Origin: Nocardia bhagyanarayanae
Lineage (GTDB): Bacteria; Actinomycetota; Actinomycetes; Mycobacteriales; Mycobacteriaceae
Direction: 5' to 3'
Assembly (NCBI RefSeq): GCF_006716565.1
Contig: NZ_VFPG01000001.1
Coordinates: 2,728,001 to 2,792,000, forward strand
DNA length: 64,000 bases
A program made the position numbers and the translations under genes. Shown in pieces: positions 56,784 to 64,000 of this stretch. Each line of letters starts with the position of its first letter. The stretch's first letter is position 1. Under the pieces are notes generated by a model. The model made no database searches, was not told the origin of the DNA, and saw only the letters and a program-made list of their open reading frames with translations.

Positions 56784-57767
56784 TCACCCGACCGGAGTGT
56801 TCAACCCCTGCGCCGCTACCCACGCCTTGGCGGCCGCCGCCGGTTCGGTCTTGCTGCTGCCGGAGACGGCCTCGTTCAGCTCGATCAGCTCCTCGGTGGT
56901 GAGCTTGGCCGAGACCGCGTTGAGCGCGGCCACCGCCTTGTCCGACTTCTTGGCGGAGTTGAACAGCGGAATCACGTTCTGTGCCGGGAAGTTGTGCTTC
57001 GGGTCCTCCAGCACCACGAGATCGTTCTCGGCGATCGCGGGGGAGGTGGTGAAGATGTTGGCCGCGGTCACCTGACCCTCCACCAGCGCGCGCACGGTGG
57101 CCGGACCGCCGCCGTCGGCGATGGGGACGAAGTTGTTCGCGGCGATGTCGAGTCCGTAGTTCTCCTTCAGGCCTGGCAGACCGCCCTGCCGTTCCTGGAA
57201 TTCCGCGGGCGCGCCGAACTTCACCTCGGCCGAATGCGCCGCGAGGTCGGCGATGGTGCGCAGGTTCCACCGTTCGGCGGTGGCCTTGGTGACCACGACG
57301 GCGTCGGAGTCCTGGCCGGGCGCCGGTGCGGCGGTGGCCAGCTGGTCGCCGAGGGCGCCCGCCAGCGCGGCCTCGACGTCGGCGGCGCTGGTCGCGGTCG
57401 AGTCGTTGTCCAAGTACTGCAACAGGTTGCCGGTGTACTCGGGGATCACCGAGATCGCGCACTGGCGCAGCGCCGGGATGTAGGCCTCGCGGCTGCCGAT
57501 GTTGAGCCGGGTGTCCACCTGGAAGCCGTTGACCCGCAGGACCTCCGCGTACACCTGGGCCACGGTCTCGGACTCCGGGAAGTTCGCCGAGCCGACGATC
57601 AGGCTCTCGCCCGCACAGTCGCCGTCGGCGGCGAGCGGATCGGAATCGCCGCAGGCCGACAGGATCATGCCGACGGCGAGGAGCGTGGCGGCGGCGAGGA
57701 GCTTGGAGGCGCGCAGCGCGAGCCGCGGCGCCGATCGCCCGGCAAGGGGGGTGATCGTGGTCTTCAC
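56784..57767 (-). CDS. Osmoprotectant ABC transporter substrate-binding lipoprotein, OpuCC/YehZ-like
   Basis: A 327-residue lipoprotein: signal peptide with lipobox LSAC (Cys39), then an OpuAC-type binding fold with IVGSANFPESETVAQVYAEVLRVNGFQVDTRLNIGSREAYIPAL and IPEYTGNLLQYL. Its aromatic and acidic box for quaternary-amine binding is not fully traceable. GTG 57767 follows GGAAGGACT. It is the first gene of the four-gene transporter operon, divergent from a second binding protein at 57903. Confidence 0.92.
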   Translation of the reverse strand: MKTTITPLAGRSAPRLALRASKLLAAATLLAVGMILSACGDSDPLAADGDCAGESLIVGSANFPESETVAQVYAEVLRVNGFQVDTRLNIGSREAYIPALRQCAISVIPEYTGNLLQYLDNDSTATSAADVEAALAGALGDQLATAAPAPGQDSDAVVVTKATAERWNLRTIADLAAHSAEVKFGAPAEFQERQGGLPGLKENYGLDIAANNFVPIADGGGPATVRALVEGQVTAANIFTTSPAIAENDLVVLEDPKHNFPAQNVIPLFNSAKKSDKAVAALNAVSAKLTTEELIELNEAVSGSSKTEPAAAAKAWVAAQGLNTPVG

Positions 57768-57902
57768 GGGAGTCCTTCCGGCAGATGCGGACGGTGCGTG
57801 CGGCCGAAGCCGGACGGGCACCGGTACATTCTGGTTGTCCATACTGCCCGCAACTGGGTGCTTCTGTCGGCTGTAGTCGTCTTCGGAGAGTTGGTGTCGC
57901 CG

Positions 57903-58790
57903 GTGGTTCTGGCCGCGTCGAGGCGGGTGCTTGCCCGGGTACTGGTGGTCGCGGCCACGGCGGCGGTCGTATCCTGCGGAAACGACGATGCCGGGCCGCC
58001 CTTCGTGGTCGGCGCGGGAGACGCGGTCGAATCGCGGGTGCTCGCGGAGATCTACGCCGGTGCGCTGGCCAGGACCGGGCTGCCGGTCACCGTGCTGCCG
58101 GAACTCGGCGAGCGGGCCGAATACCTGGCCGCCTTGGACGCGGGGCGGGTCGCGCTGGTCGGAGAGCACACCGGCGAACTGCTGGCCCACTACGACAGCG
58201 GGTCCGCGGCGCGCACACCGTCCGATGTGATCAAGGACCTGAATCGTTCGCTGCCGGAGGGATTGGTCGTCTCGGATCCGGCCGACGGGACCGATCTGCG
58301 GCCGCGGGTGCTCGTCACGGCGGAGGCCGCGCGTCGGGACGACGTGGATTCGGTCGCCGAGCTCGCGCCGCGGTGCGCGGAGCTGCGGGCCGGGGTGGCT
58401 CCCGCGCCGGACGTGTTGCGGGTGCCCGCCGCAGCGCCGCTGGCGGGGTGCGCCTTCGCGGGCGAGACGCCGTTCGCCGATGCGGTGGCACTGCGAAACG
58501 CGTTGCTGGACAGTTCGGTTCAAGCGGGCGTGGTCGGTGGACCGTCCGCGCTGACAGCCGCGGTCACCGACGGTCTGACGGTGTTGACCGATGCCGACTA
58601 CGCGCTGCGCGCCGAGAACGTGGTGCCGGTGTTCCGCAAGGGGCTGCTCGACGATCAGCGCGTTCGGAAGCTGAACTATGTGGCTGGGGAGCTCACGACG
58701 GACGAGTTGGTCGAGATGATTCGGCGTGTTCGGGATGGGGCCGTGGCGGGGGATGTCGCGCGGACCTGGTTGGACGCGCACGGGTTGTAG
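57903..58790 (+). CDS. Second, divergent OpuAC-type binding lipoprotein
   Basis: A 295-residue protein of the same fold as the 56784 gene: lipobox VVSC (Cys25), VVGAGDAVESRVLAEIYAGALARTGLPV, RAEYLAALDAGRVALVGEHTGELLAHY. It shares the fold and the EHTGELL/EYTGNLL position with the first binding protein, but is more distant and lacks its own permease genes. It may deliver another compatible solute to the same transporter or be a sensor. The start is uncertain: GTG 57903 is chosen, with GTG 57894 and TTG 57891 as alternatives near GGAGAG. The two genes are divergent, 135 bp apart. Confidence 0.75.
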   Translation: MVLAASRRVLARVLVVAATAAVVSCGNDDAGPPFVVGAGDAVESRVLAEIYAGALARTGLPVTVLPELGERAEYLAALDAGRVALVGEHTGELLAHYDSGSAARTPSDVIKDLNRSLPEGLVVSDPADGTDLRPRVLVTAEAARRDDVDSVAELAPRCAELRAGVAPAPDVLRVPAAAPLAGCAFAGETPFADAVALRNALLDSSVQAGVVGGPSALTAAVTDGLTVLTDADYALRAENVVPVFRKGLLDDQRVRKLNYVAGELTTDELVEMIRRVRDGAVAGDVARTWLDAHGL

Positions 58791-58881
58791 TCCTGGCGCA
58801 CTGTCGTCGGCACCGGGTAGCCGATGGCGAGCCGGTCCGCGGCGGTGTCGCTGATCACAGGATCACCGGTGTTTCACACCC

Positions 58882-58937
58882 TTGTCGCACCGATGCTCCG
58901 GGCCGTATATTCCACATGGAGTATTTGGTGTGGAGTA
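58882..58937 (+). promoter_or_regulatory. Promoter and inverted repeat before the PadR-MFS operon
   Basis: TTGTCG (58882-58887) and TATATT (58906-58911) are 18 bp apart, a good promoter. The inverted repeat TATTCCACA-N12-TGTGGAGTA (58908-58937), with one mismatch, overlaps the -10 end and the start point. This is where a PadR autorepressor would bind. GGAGTAT also occurs twice as a direct repeat in it. Confidence 0.6.
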
Positions 58938-59025
58938 TGTCGGAGCCCGCGACTACCGTGCGGGTCGGGTTCGGCGGCTCGTCTCCCGCGGCGCGGCGGG
59001 GTGGATTCCGGCTGGAGGTGATCAC

Positions 59026-59703
59026 ATGGGCCAGGCGCGTCCGGCATTGACCGCGTTGGCGGTCTCGGTGCTGGCGCTGCTCGAGGAGCGGCCCATGCAT
59101 CCGTACGAGATGTACCAGCTGTTGCTCCGGCGGAACGAGGACCTGCTGGTCAAGCTGCGGCCCGGCTCGCTCTACCACACCGTCGCCCGGCTGGCCGACC
59201 AGGAATTGGTGCGCGCCGAGTGCGTCGACCGCGCGGGCAACCGGCCCGAGCGCACCACGTACCGGATCACCGCGTCGGGCCGGGAAGCGTTGCGCGCCAG
59301 GCTCAGCGAAATCCTGCGGTATCCCGCGCCGGAGTATCCGCTGTTCCCGGTGGCGCTGGCCGAAGCACACAACCTGCCCAAGGACGACGTGCTCGGGCTC
59401 GTGCGGGAACGGGTCGCACACCTACGGAACGATCTCGCCGATCTCGACGCCATGGCCGACTGGGCCCGCGCTCACGAGGTGAAACGGCGCTACTGGATCG
59501 TGCTGCCCTACCTGCGCGCCACTCTCTCCGCCGAGCTCACGTGGTTGACCGGTTTCCTCGACGAATTGGCTTGCGGCGCATTGGAGTGGGAGGAGTTCGA
59601 CTCGCAGACCGGTGTGCGGCTGGCGGGGCCCGAGCACCCTTGGGCCGACGACCCCACGGAGCTGCCACCCGCGCCGCGGCGCTCGGCGGGAGCCACGCCG
59701 TGA
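59026..59703 (+). CDS. PadR-family transcriptional regulator
   Basis: A 225-residue regulator. The winged-helix N-terminus includes LALLEERPMHPYEMYQLLLRR and LLVKLRPGSLYHTVARLADQELV, and the C-terminus has the helical dimerisation part of the PadR-s1/AphA type. ATG 59026 follows GGAGGTGA. Its stop overlaps the start region of the MFS gene, so it is co-transcribed with the pump it likely represses. The inducing compound is unknown. Confidence 0.92.
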   Translation: MGQARPALTALAVSVLALLEERPMHPYEMYQLLLRRNEDLLVKLRPGSLYHTVARLADQELVRAECVDRAGNRPERTTYRITASGREALRARLSEILRYPAPEYPLFPVALAEAHNLPKDDVLGLVRERVAHLRNDLADLDAMADWARAHEVKRRYWIVLPYLRATLSAELTWLTGFLDELACGALEWEEFDSQTGVRLAGPEHPWADDPTELPPAPRRSAGATP

Positions 59704-59753
59704 GCTCGCAGAACGACCACCCTCATCGACCCTCCTGGAGAGGAACGAAACCC

Positions 59754-61226
59754 TTGTCCACAGAACGCAATCCGTGGCCGGCGCTGCTCGCGCTGGTCGT
59801 CGGCTTCTTCATGATCCTGCTGGACATGACGATCGTCGCGGTCGCCAATCCGGCGATCATGCAGGATCTCCAGGCCGACATCTCCCAGGTCATCTGGGTG
59901 ACCAGCGCCTACCTGCTGACCTACGCGGTGCCGCTGCTGGTGACCGGCAGGCTCGGTGATCGCTACGGCCCCAAGAACATCTACCTGATCGGGCTCGCGG
60001 TGTTCACCGCCGCCTCGCTGTGGTGCGGGCTGTCGCACACGGTCGGCATGCTGATCGCCGCGCGTGCCGCGCAGGGGCTCGGCGCCGCGCTGATGACGCC
60101 GCAGACCATGGCGGTGATCACCCGCACCTTCGCGCCGGACAAGCGCGGCGCGGCGATGGGGCTGTGGGGCGGCGTGGCTGGCCTGGCCACCCTGGTCGGC
60201 CCGATCCTGGGCGGCGTGCTGGTCGACGGGTTGAGCTGGGAGTGGATCTTCATCGTCAACGTGCCGGTCGGCATCGTCGCCTTCGTGCTGGCGGTGTGGC
60301 TGGTGCCCGCACTGCCGACGAACCCGCACAAGTTCGACATCCCCGGTGTGCTGCTCAGCGGCGTCGGCATGTTCCTGCTGGTGTTCGGCATCCAGGAGGG
60401 CAACAGCTACGACTGGTCGGCGCGCATCTGGCTGACGATCGGCGCGGGCCTGGTGGTGCTCGCGGTGTTCGTGGTGAATCAGGCGCGCAACACCGGCGAG
60501 CCGCTGGTGCCGCTCGGACTGTTCCGCGACCGCAACTTCGCGCTGTCGAATGTCGCCATCGCCGCGATGGGCGCGACGGTCGTCTCGGTGATGGTGCCCG
60601 CGTACTTCTATCTGCAAGCGGTGCGTGAGTTGTCGCCGACCGAGTCGGCGCTGGTTTTCGCGCCCATGGCCATCGTGACCGGCGTCGCCGCGCCGTTCAT
60701 CGGCAAGTTCGCCGACCGGCTGCACCCGCGCCTCGTGCCGACCCTCGGCTTCGCGCTGTTCGCGGTCTCGATCTTCTGGTGGTCCGCGATCATGACGCCG
60801 GACTCGAACCTCGCGTGGTTCCTGGTGTCGGCGGCGCTGGCCGGTTTCGCCAACGCCTGCATCTGGGCGCCGCTGGCCGCCACCGCCACCCACAACCTGC
60901 CCGTTCAGCAGGCCGGTGCGGGTGCGGGCATCTACAACACCACCCGCCAGGTCGGTTCGGTCCTCGGCAGCGCCGCCATCAGCGCCTTGATCGCGGCCCG
61001 CATGTCCGCCAACGGACTCGCGGGCGGCGCGCCCACCGCGGAAGGCGTCGGCCACGGCCCTGTCCCCCCGCAGATTCTCGGCGAATTCAGCTCCGCACTC
61101 AGCGAATCCATCCTCCTCCCCGCCGCCATCCTGCTGATCGGCGTCATAGCCTCGGCCCTCTTCATCCGCCACGGCGCGGCCACCCCCGCCGACGAACCCG
61201 CCAAGGTCGACATCGTCAAAGCCTGA
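59754..61226 (+). CDS. MFS multidrug efflux pump, DHA2 (EmrB/QacA) family
   Basis: A 490-residue, 14-helix transporter. The DHA2 signatures are FMILLDMTIVAVANPAIMQDL, RLGDRYGPKNIYLIGL and WIFIVNVPVGI. The start is TTG 59754 with GGAGAGGA upstream, giving MSTERNPW; GTG 59700, which overlaps the PadR stop, would add 18 polar residues. It exports drugs or metabolites by proton antiport. The PadR gene and the operator upstream suggest induction by its substrate. Confidence 0.9.
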   Translation: MSTERNPWPALLALVVGFFMILLDMTIVAVANPAIMQDLQADISQVIWVTSAYLLTYAVPLLVTGRLGDRYGPKNIYLIGLAVFTAASLWCGLSHTVGMLIAARAAQGLGAALMTPQTMAVITRTFAPDKRGAAMGLWGGVAGLATLVGPILGGVLVDGLSWEWIFIVNVPVGIVAFVLAVWLVPALPTNPHKFDIPGVLLSGVGMFLLVFGIQEGNSYDWSARIWLTIGAGLVVLAVFVVNQARNTGEPLVPLGLFRDRNFALSNVAIAAMGATVVSVMVPAYFYLQAVRELSPTESALVFAPMAIVTGVAAPFIGKFADRLHPRLVPTLGFALFAVSIFWWSAIMTPDSNLAWFLVSAALAGFANACIWAPLAATATHNLPVQQAGAGAGIYNTTRQVGSVLGSAAISALIAARMSANGLAGGAPTAEGVGHGPVPPQILGEFSSALSESILLPAAILLIGVIASALFIRHGAATPADEPAKVDIVKA

Positions 61227-61269
61227 CCCTCGGCCACGATCTCGGCTCCGCCTCGGCGGGGCGGTCGAG

Positions 61270-63201
61270 TCAGCCGATGGTGAGGGTGATGGTGGGGTGG
61301 CCGGTGGCGCCGTCGGGGATGACGTCGCGGCGGTCGGCGGTTTGGGTTTCGCCGGTGCCGTCGGTGGCGCGGGCGCGGAGGGTGTGGGTACCGGGGGTGG
61401 CGACCCAGTCGTAGACCCATTGGCGCCAGGTGTCGATGGACTGTTCGGTGGAGAGACGGGCGGGGCGCCAGTCGCCGTCATCGATCTGGACTTCGACGGC
61501 GGTGATGCCGCGGTGCTGGGCCCAAGCCACGCCCGCGATGGGGATGTGGCCGGGTGGTCTGCGGACGCGGCCGCGCGGTGTGTCGATGCGGGTTCCGGTC
61601 TTGATCGGGCCGTGCGCCGACCAGCCGCGGCGGGTCCAGTAGGCGGTGGCGCGGTCGAATCGAGTGACCTCCAGTTCGGTCACCCATTTGGTGGCCGAGA
61701 CGTAGCCGTACAGGCCGGGCACCACCAGCCGGGCCGGGTAGCCGTGCGAGACCGGCAGCGGTTCGCCGTTCATGCCGACCGCAAGCAGGGCGTCGCGGCC
61801 GTCGGTGAGCACGGCCAGCGGGGTGCCCGCCGTCCAACCGTCCTTGCTGCGGGAGAGCACCATGTCGGCGTCGGGATGCGGACCGGCTTCGGCGAGCAAC
61901 TCGTCCAGGCGGTAGCCGCGCCACAGCGCGTTGCCGATCAGGTCGCCGTTCACCGGATTCGATACGCACGCCAGCGTGATCAGCCGCTCCACGACCGGTC
62001 GCCGCGCGAGATCCGCCCAGCCGATGCGGATTTCGCGGTCCACCATGCCGTGGATGCGCAGCGACCAGTCCTCGATCGACACCTGCGGCAGGAACAGCGC
62101 GGTGTCGATCCGATAGAAGTCGTCGTTGGCGGTGAGGTACGGCGTCAGGCCGGGCACCCGCAGATCGGCGTCGGGCAGCAACGCGATCTCCGGCTCGGTC
62201 GGCCGCGGCAGGACGACGGCCGCCCGCTCCCCGGAAACGTCCCCGCGGCGCGCCCCGAAGAGTCGCCCGCCCGCACCGGCCAGCACCGCCAAACCACCGG
62301 TAATGGCCAAGCCGCGCAGGAGCTCTCGCCGCTGCGGACCTGTCGCGAGGCGTCCGCCACCCTCGCGACCCGCCTCGGTCCCCGACTCGGCGGCACCGCC
62401 GGAATGTCCCGGGGTCGCCTCGGTGCCCAACTCGCCGGCGCCCGGAGTAGCACCAGGCGCGGAAGCATCGGCGCGCGGGTTCGTCGAACGGGAGGCGCTG
62501 TCCGCGTGCACGGCAGATGAAGCGGATGTTCCCACGGTTCGGCGGAAATCGGCCGCGGTCTGCTTGGGCTGCCCGGTGGAAGTATCAGCCGTCGGCGCGG
62601 GGCCGGAGGTGTCGGCGCGCGGAGTGGCGTCAGCGCCGACGGGCGTCGAACCAGCCCGCACTCGATCGCTGCGGGAATTGTTACCGGTCTCCGCGCGAGA
62701 CCCTGGGGTAGTGGCGTCGGCGGGCACGCGACCGGAAGGTGTCGCGTTCGGCGGCTGTTCGGATACCGCGCCGGTAAACACATCCGCGATCTTTTCGGTC
62801 AGCACGCGGAGCGCGTAAACGCCCGCTGCCACGCCGATTACGGTCGGTATCGCGGCGAGGAAACCGTAGCGCTCGGCGGCGAGGAAGGCGGCGACCAAGC
62901 CGAAGAAGACGAGCAGCGTGGAACCCGTCGCGCGATCGACGCGTTCGAGTGCGCCCGCGAGACCCGCGACGACAACCGCGACAATTCCCATGCAGGCGAA
63001 AAGCACCGTCTTGTCGGCCGTGCCGAATGTGCTGATCGCCCATTCGCGCAAGCCGTCGGGAGTGTGGTCGACAACGGTCGAACCGAGCACGTACATCGGC
63101 GCGCTCTCCGACCGTATGAAAGCCGCGACCAACTCCGCCACACCGAGCGCCAGCCCGGCGGACAGTATCCCGGCAGCCACCCGCCACCGCAGTACGGCCA
63201 T
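61270..63201 (-). CDS. Membrane-anchored molybdopterin-dependent oxidoreductase, sulphite oxidase family
   Basis: A 643-residue protein in three parts. Residues 1-140 hold about four helices (ILSAGLALGVAELVAAFI, VLFACMGIVAVVVAGLAGAL, STLLVFFGLVAAFLAA, AAIPTVIGVAAGVYAL). Residues 141-290 are a disordered Thr-, Ser-, Ala- and Pro-rich linker. After another helix (GLAITGGLAVLAGAG) follows a sulphite-oxidase-like molybdopterin domain with Cys412 as the likely Mo ligand (TLACVSNPVNG) and a C-terminal dimerisation domain. Similar proteins occur in mycobacteria (Rv0218 type). The substrate is unknown. Confidence 0.9.
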   Translation of the reverse strand: MAVLRWRVAAGILSAGLALGVAELVAAFIRSESAPMYVLGSTVVDHTPDGLREWAISTFGTADKTVLFACMGIVAVVVAGLAGALERVDRATGSTLLVFFGLVAAFLAAERYGFLAAIPTVIGVAAGVYALRVLTEKIADVFTGAVSEQPPNATPSGRVPADATTPGSRAETGNNSRSDRVRAGSTPVGADATPRADTSGPAPTADTSTGQPKQTAADFRRTVGTSASSAVHADSASRSTNPRADASAPGATPGAGELGTEATPGHSGGAAESGTEAGREGGGRLATGPQRRELLRGLAITGGLAVLAGAGGRLFGARRGDVSGERAAVVLPRPTEPEIALLPDADLRVPGLTPYLTANDDFYRIDTALFLPQVSIEDWSLRIHGMVDREIRIGWADLARRPVVERLITLACVSNPVNGDLIGNALWRGYRLDELLAEAGPHPDADMVLSRSKDGWTAGTPLAVLTDGRDALLAVGMNGEPLPVSHGYPARLVVPGLYGYVSATKWVTELEVTRFDRATAYWTRRGWSAHGPIKTGTRIDTPRGRVRRPPGHIPIAGVAWAQHRGITAVEVQIDDGDWRPARLSTEQSIDTWRQWVYDWVATPGTHTLRARATDGTGETQTADRRDVIPDGATGHPTITLTIG

Positions 63202-63248
63202 GCCGCGAGCCTACTGCGCCCACCTCACCCGCGCCCCCCGAGCGCAGA

Positions 63249-63343
63249 CCACCATTTCTCTCCCGTCGATAGAGAAATGGATCCGACGGGGGAGAAATGG
63301 CGGACGAATCGCCCACTGCAGCCACCATTTCTCTCCCGTCGAT
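63249..63343. repeat. Cluster of alternating CCATTTCTC repeats
   Basis: A 22-bp unit (63249-63270) recurs exactly at 63322-63343 in the same direction. Between them are an inverted copy (63281-63300, one mismatch and one extra base) and a partial inverted copy that pairs with the first as a perfect 10-bp stem (63252-63261 with 63271-63280, nine-base loop). The four copies of CCATTTCTC lie within 95 bp in the gap between two minus-strand genes. It may be a REP-like element or a regulatory array. Confidence 0.8.
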
Positions 63344-63370
63344 TCCCGCTCACGCGATGAGGCGGCGGAC

Positions 63371-63922
63371 CTACTCCTTGTGCTTGCGGTAGTAGCGCGC
63401 CACGCGGACGCGGTTTCCGCAGCGGTCCGGGGAGCACCAGCGGCGTTTGGGGTGGGCCGGGAGGAAGAGGAGTACGCAGTCGTCGGCTTCGCACCGCTTG
63501 AGTTTGGTGAGGGCGGGGTCGGTGAAAAGGTCGACCGCGGCTTCGGCGAGGACCGCCGACAGGCGGGCGGCCGGTGCGCCGTCCCGCTGGAGCGTGGCGA
63601 CCACGGCGGCGCCATCCCAGTCCAGACGGCGGACGGCGGGCGCGGCGGACTGGGCGGCGGTGAGGGCGCGCAGTGCGTCGGCGGGCGGGCGGATGCCGTG
63701 CAGGAGCGCGTCGAGTACGGCCGAGATGTGGTCGCGTACCTCGTGCACGGCGGCCAAGTCGGCCGAGGTGGGACGGTCGAGCGCAAGTTCGGGGTGGCGC
63801 TCGGACTGCCGGGCGAGCCAGTCGGCCAGCTGTTCCGTGCTCGCGAGGAGGTCGGCGCCGAGCGGCCGGGTGTTGACCAGGTCCAGTGCCAGGGGCTCGC
63901 CGATCAGCGGGGTCGTATCCAC
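63371..63922 (-). CDS. ABATE/CGNR zinc-finger transcriptional regulator
   Basis: A 183-residue protein of the ABATE plus CGNR type. The N-terminus begins GEPLALDLVNTRPLG, and the C-terminus is a treble-clef zinc finger with CEADDC and WCSPDRCGNRVRVARYYRKH. Such proteins bind DNA via the CGNR finger. GTG 63922 is used. Its start faces the divergent, window-truncated promoter region at 63926-64000. Confidence 0.88.
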   Translation of the reverse strand: MDTTPLIGEPLALDLVNTRPLGADLLASTEQLADWLARQSERHPELALDRPTSADLAAVHEVRDHISAVLDALLHGIRPPADALRALTAAQSAAPAVRRLDWDGAAVVATLQRDGAPAARLSAVLAEAAVDLFTDPALTKLKRCEADDCVLLFLPAHPKRRWCSPDRCGNRVRVARYYRKHKE

Positions 63923-63925
63923 GAT

Positions 63926-64000
63926 CTAATGGTACATCTCCGTGTTGACACATTAGAACTGAACCGGCTAGAACTAATGCATCATCACCTAGGTAAGGCA
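63926..64000. promoter_or_regulatory. Divergent promoter region with repeated CTAATG elements and a possible iron-box half-site
   Basis: CTAATG occurs at 63926 and 63974, and its inverse CATTAG at 63951, so 63951-63979 is an inverted pair around a TAGAACT direct repeat. TTGACA at 63945-63950 on the plus strand is a good -35. The last 12 bases, CTAGGTAAGGCA, resemble the left half of an IdeR/DtxR iron box (TTAGGTTAGGC). The gene to the right is outside the window, so the second half cannot be checked. Confidence 0.4.

Noticed and set aside
56994..58790. A 598-codon plus-strand frame that would give the second binding protein a long N-terminus
   Set aside because: The first 300 codons are antisense to the 56784 binding protein gene. 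The lipobox at Cys25 of the shorter form fixes the real start near 57903.

Overview
The window is about 70% GC and dense with genes, with GTG and TTG starts, GTGA or ATGA stop/start overlaps, and genes for mycothiol (mshB), coenzyme F420 (fbiC), mycobacterial-type lipoproteins and the sigE-rseA-htrA-tatB block. Its gene order follows the Mycobacterium tuberculosis Rv1159-Rv1240 region with local inversions, so a mycolic-acid actinomycete is near certain. Nocardia is my best guess for the genus, inferred from gene content and not from a search. I see no rRNA, tRNA, CRISPR, insertion sequence or prophage. This is core chromosome with small accessory insertions.

Layout. 1-6181: end of a membrane protein (possibly pimE), a pterin dehydratase, a Lys/Cys-rich mini-protein, then typA-lpqW-mshB and two small genes. 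6202-10141: an APC permease and two bacterial PH-domain membrane proteins on the minus strand. 10306-17369: fbiC, the 7Fe ferredoxin fdxC, dapC, and proline catabolism (pruA, putB). 17412-20932: an accessory island with two paralogous DUF2236 (MpaB/Lcp-like) oxygenase genes, a TetR regulator and a secreted SxxK serine hydrolase. Both oxygenase genes carry the same 27-bp operator. 21092-28701: fadD36, an F420/FMN-type PPOX enzyme behind a SoxR-like promoter, dapD/dapE, two coupled LOG genes, folP2 and gpgS. 28712-34271: a small membrane protein, an unusual HTH protein, tatB, htrA, rseA and sigE, and a divergent O-methyltransferase. 34492-40030: two tandem short membrane proteins, glgC/glgM, a putative rRNA methyltransferase overlapping a DUF3117 gene, tag and a DivIVA-like gene.

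40119-50078: mrp, two lytic transglycosylases, DUF1003 and an MgtE-N/CBS protein, a CitE-like lyase, a stress-type membrane protein, a SUFU-domain protein, corA, a PHP phosphoesterase and a small membrane protein. 50110-54011: a FAD protein, malic enzyme and an Hrp1-like CBS protein. 54178-58790: a complete osmoprotectant-type ABC transporter and a divergent second binding protein. 59026-61226: PadR regulator and MFS pump. 61270-63922: a membrane-anchored molybdopterin oxidoreductase, a cluster of alternating repeats, and an ABATE/CGNR regulator. The right edge is a divergent promoter region that may hold an iron box.

Shared themes are envelope and stress biology (sigE operon, LpqW, GpgS/GlgC/GlgM, transglycosylases, Tat), actinobacterial redox cofactors (mycothiol, F420), and lysine/DAP synthesis. 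The least explained parts are the TetR/DUF2236 island, the twin PFCT membrane proteins, the HTH protein at 29197 and the Lys/Cys-rich mini-protein at 589. All starts and functions come from reading the sequence and remembered family knowledge; no search was run.
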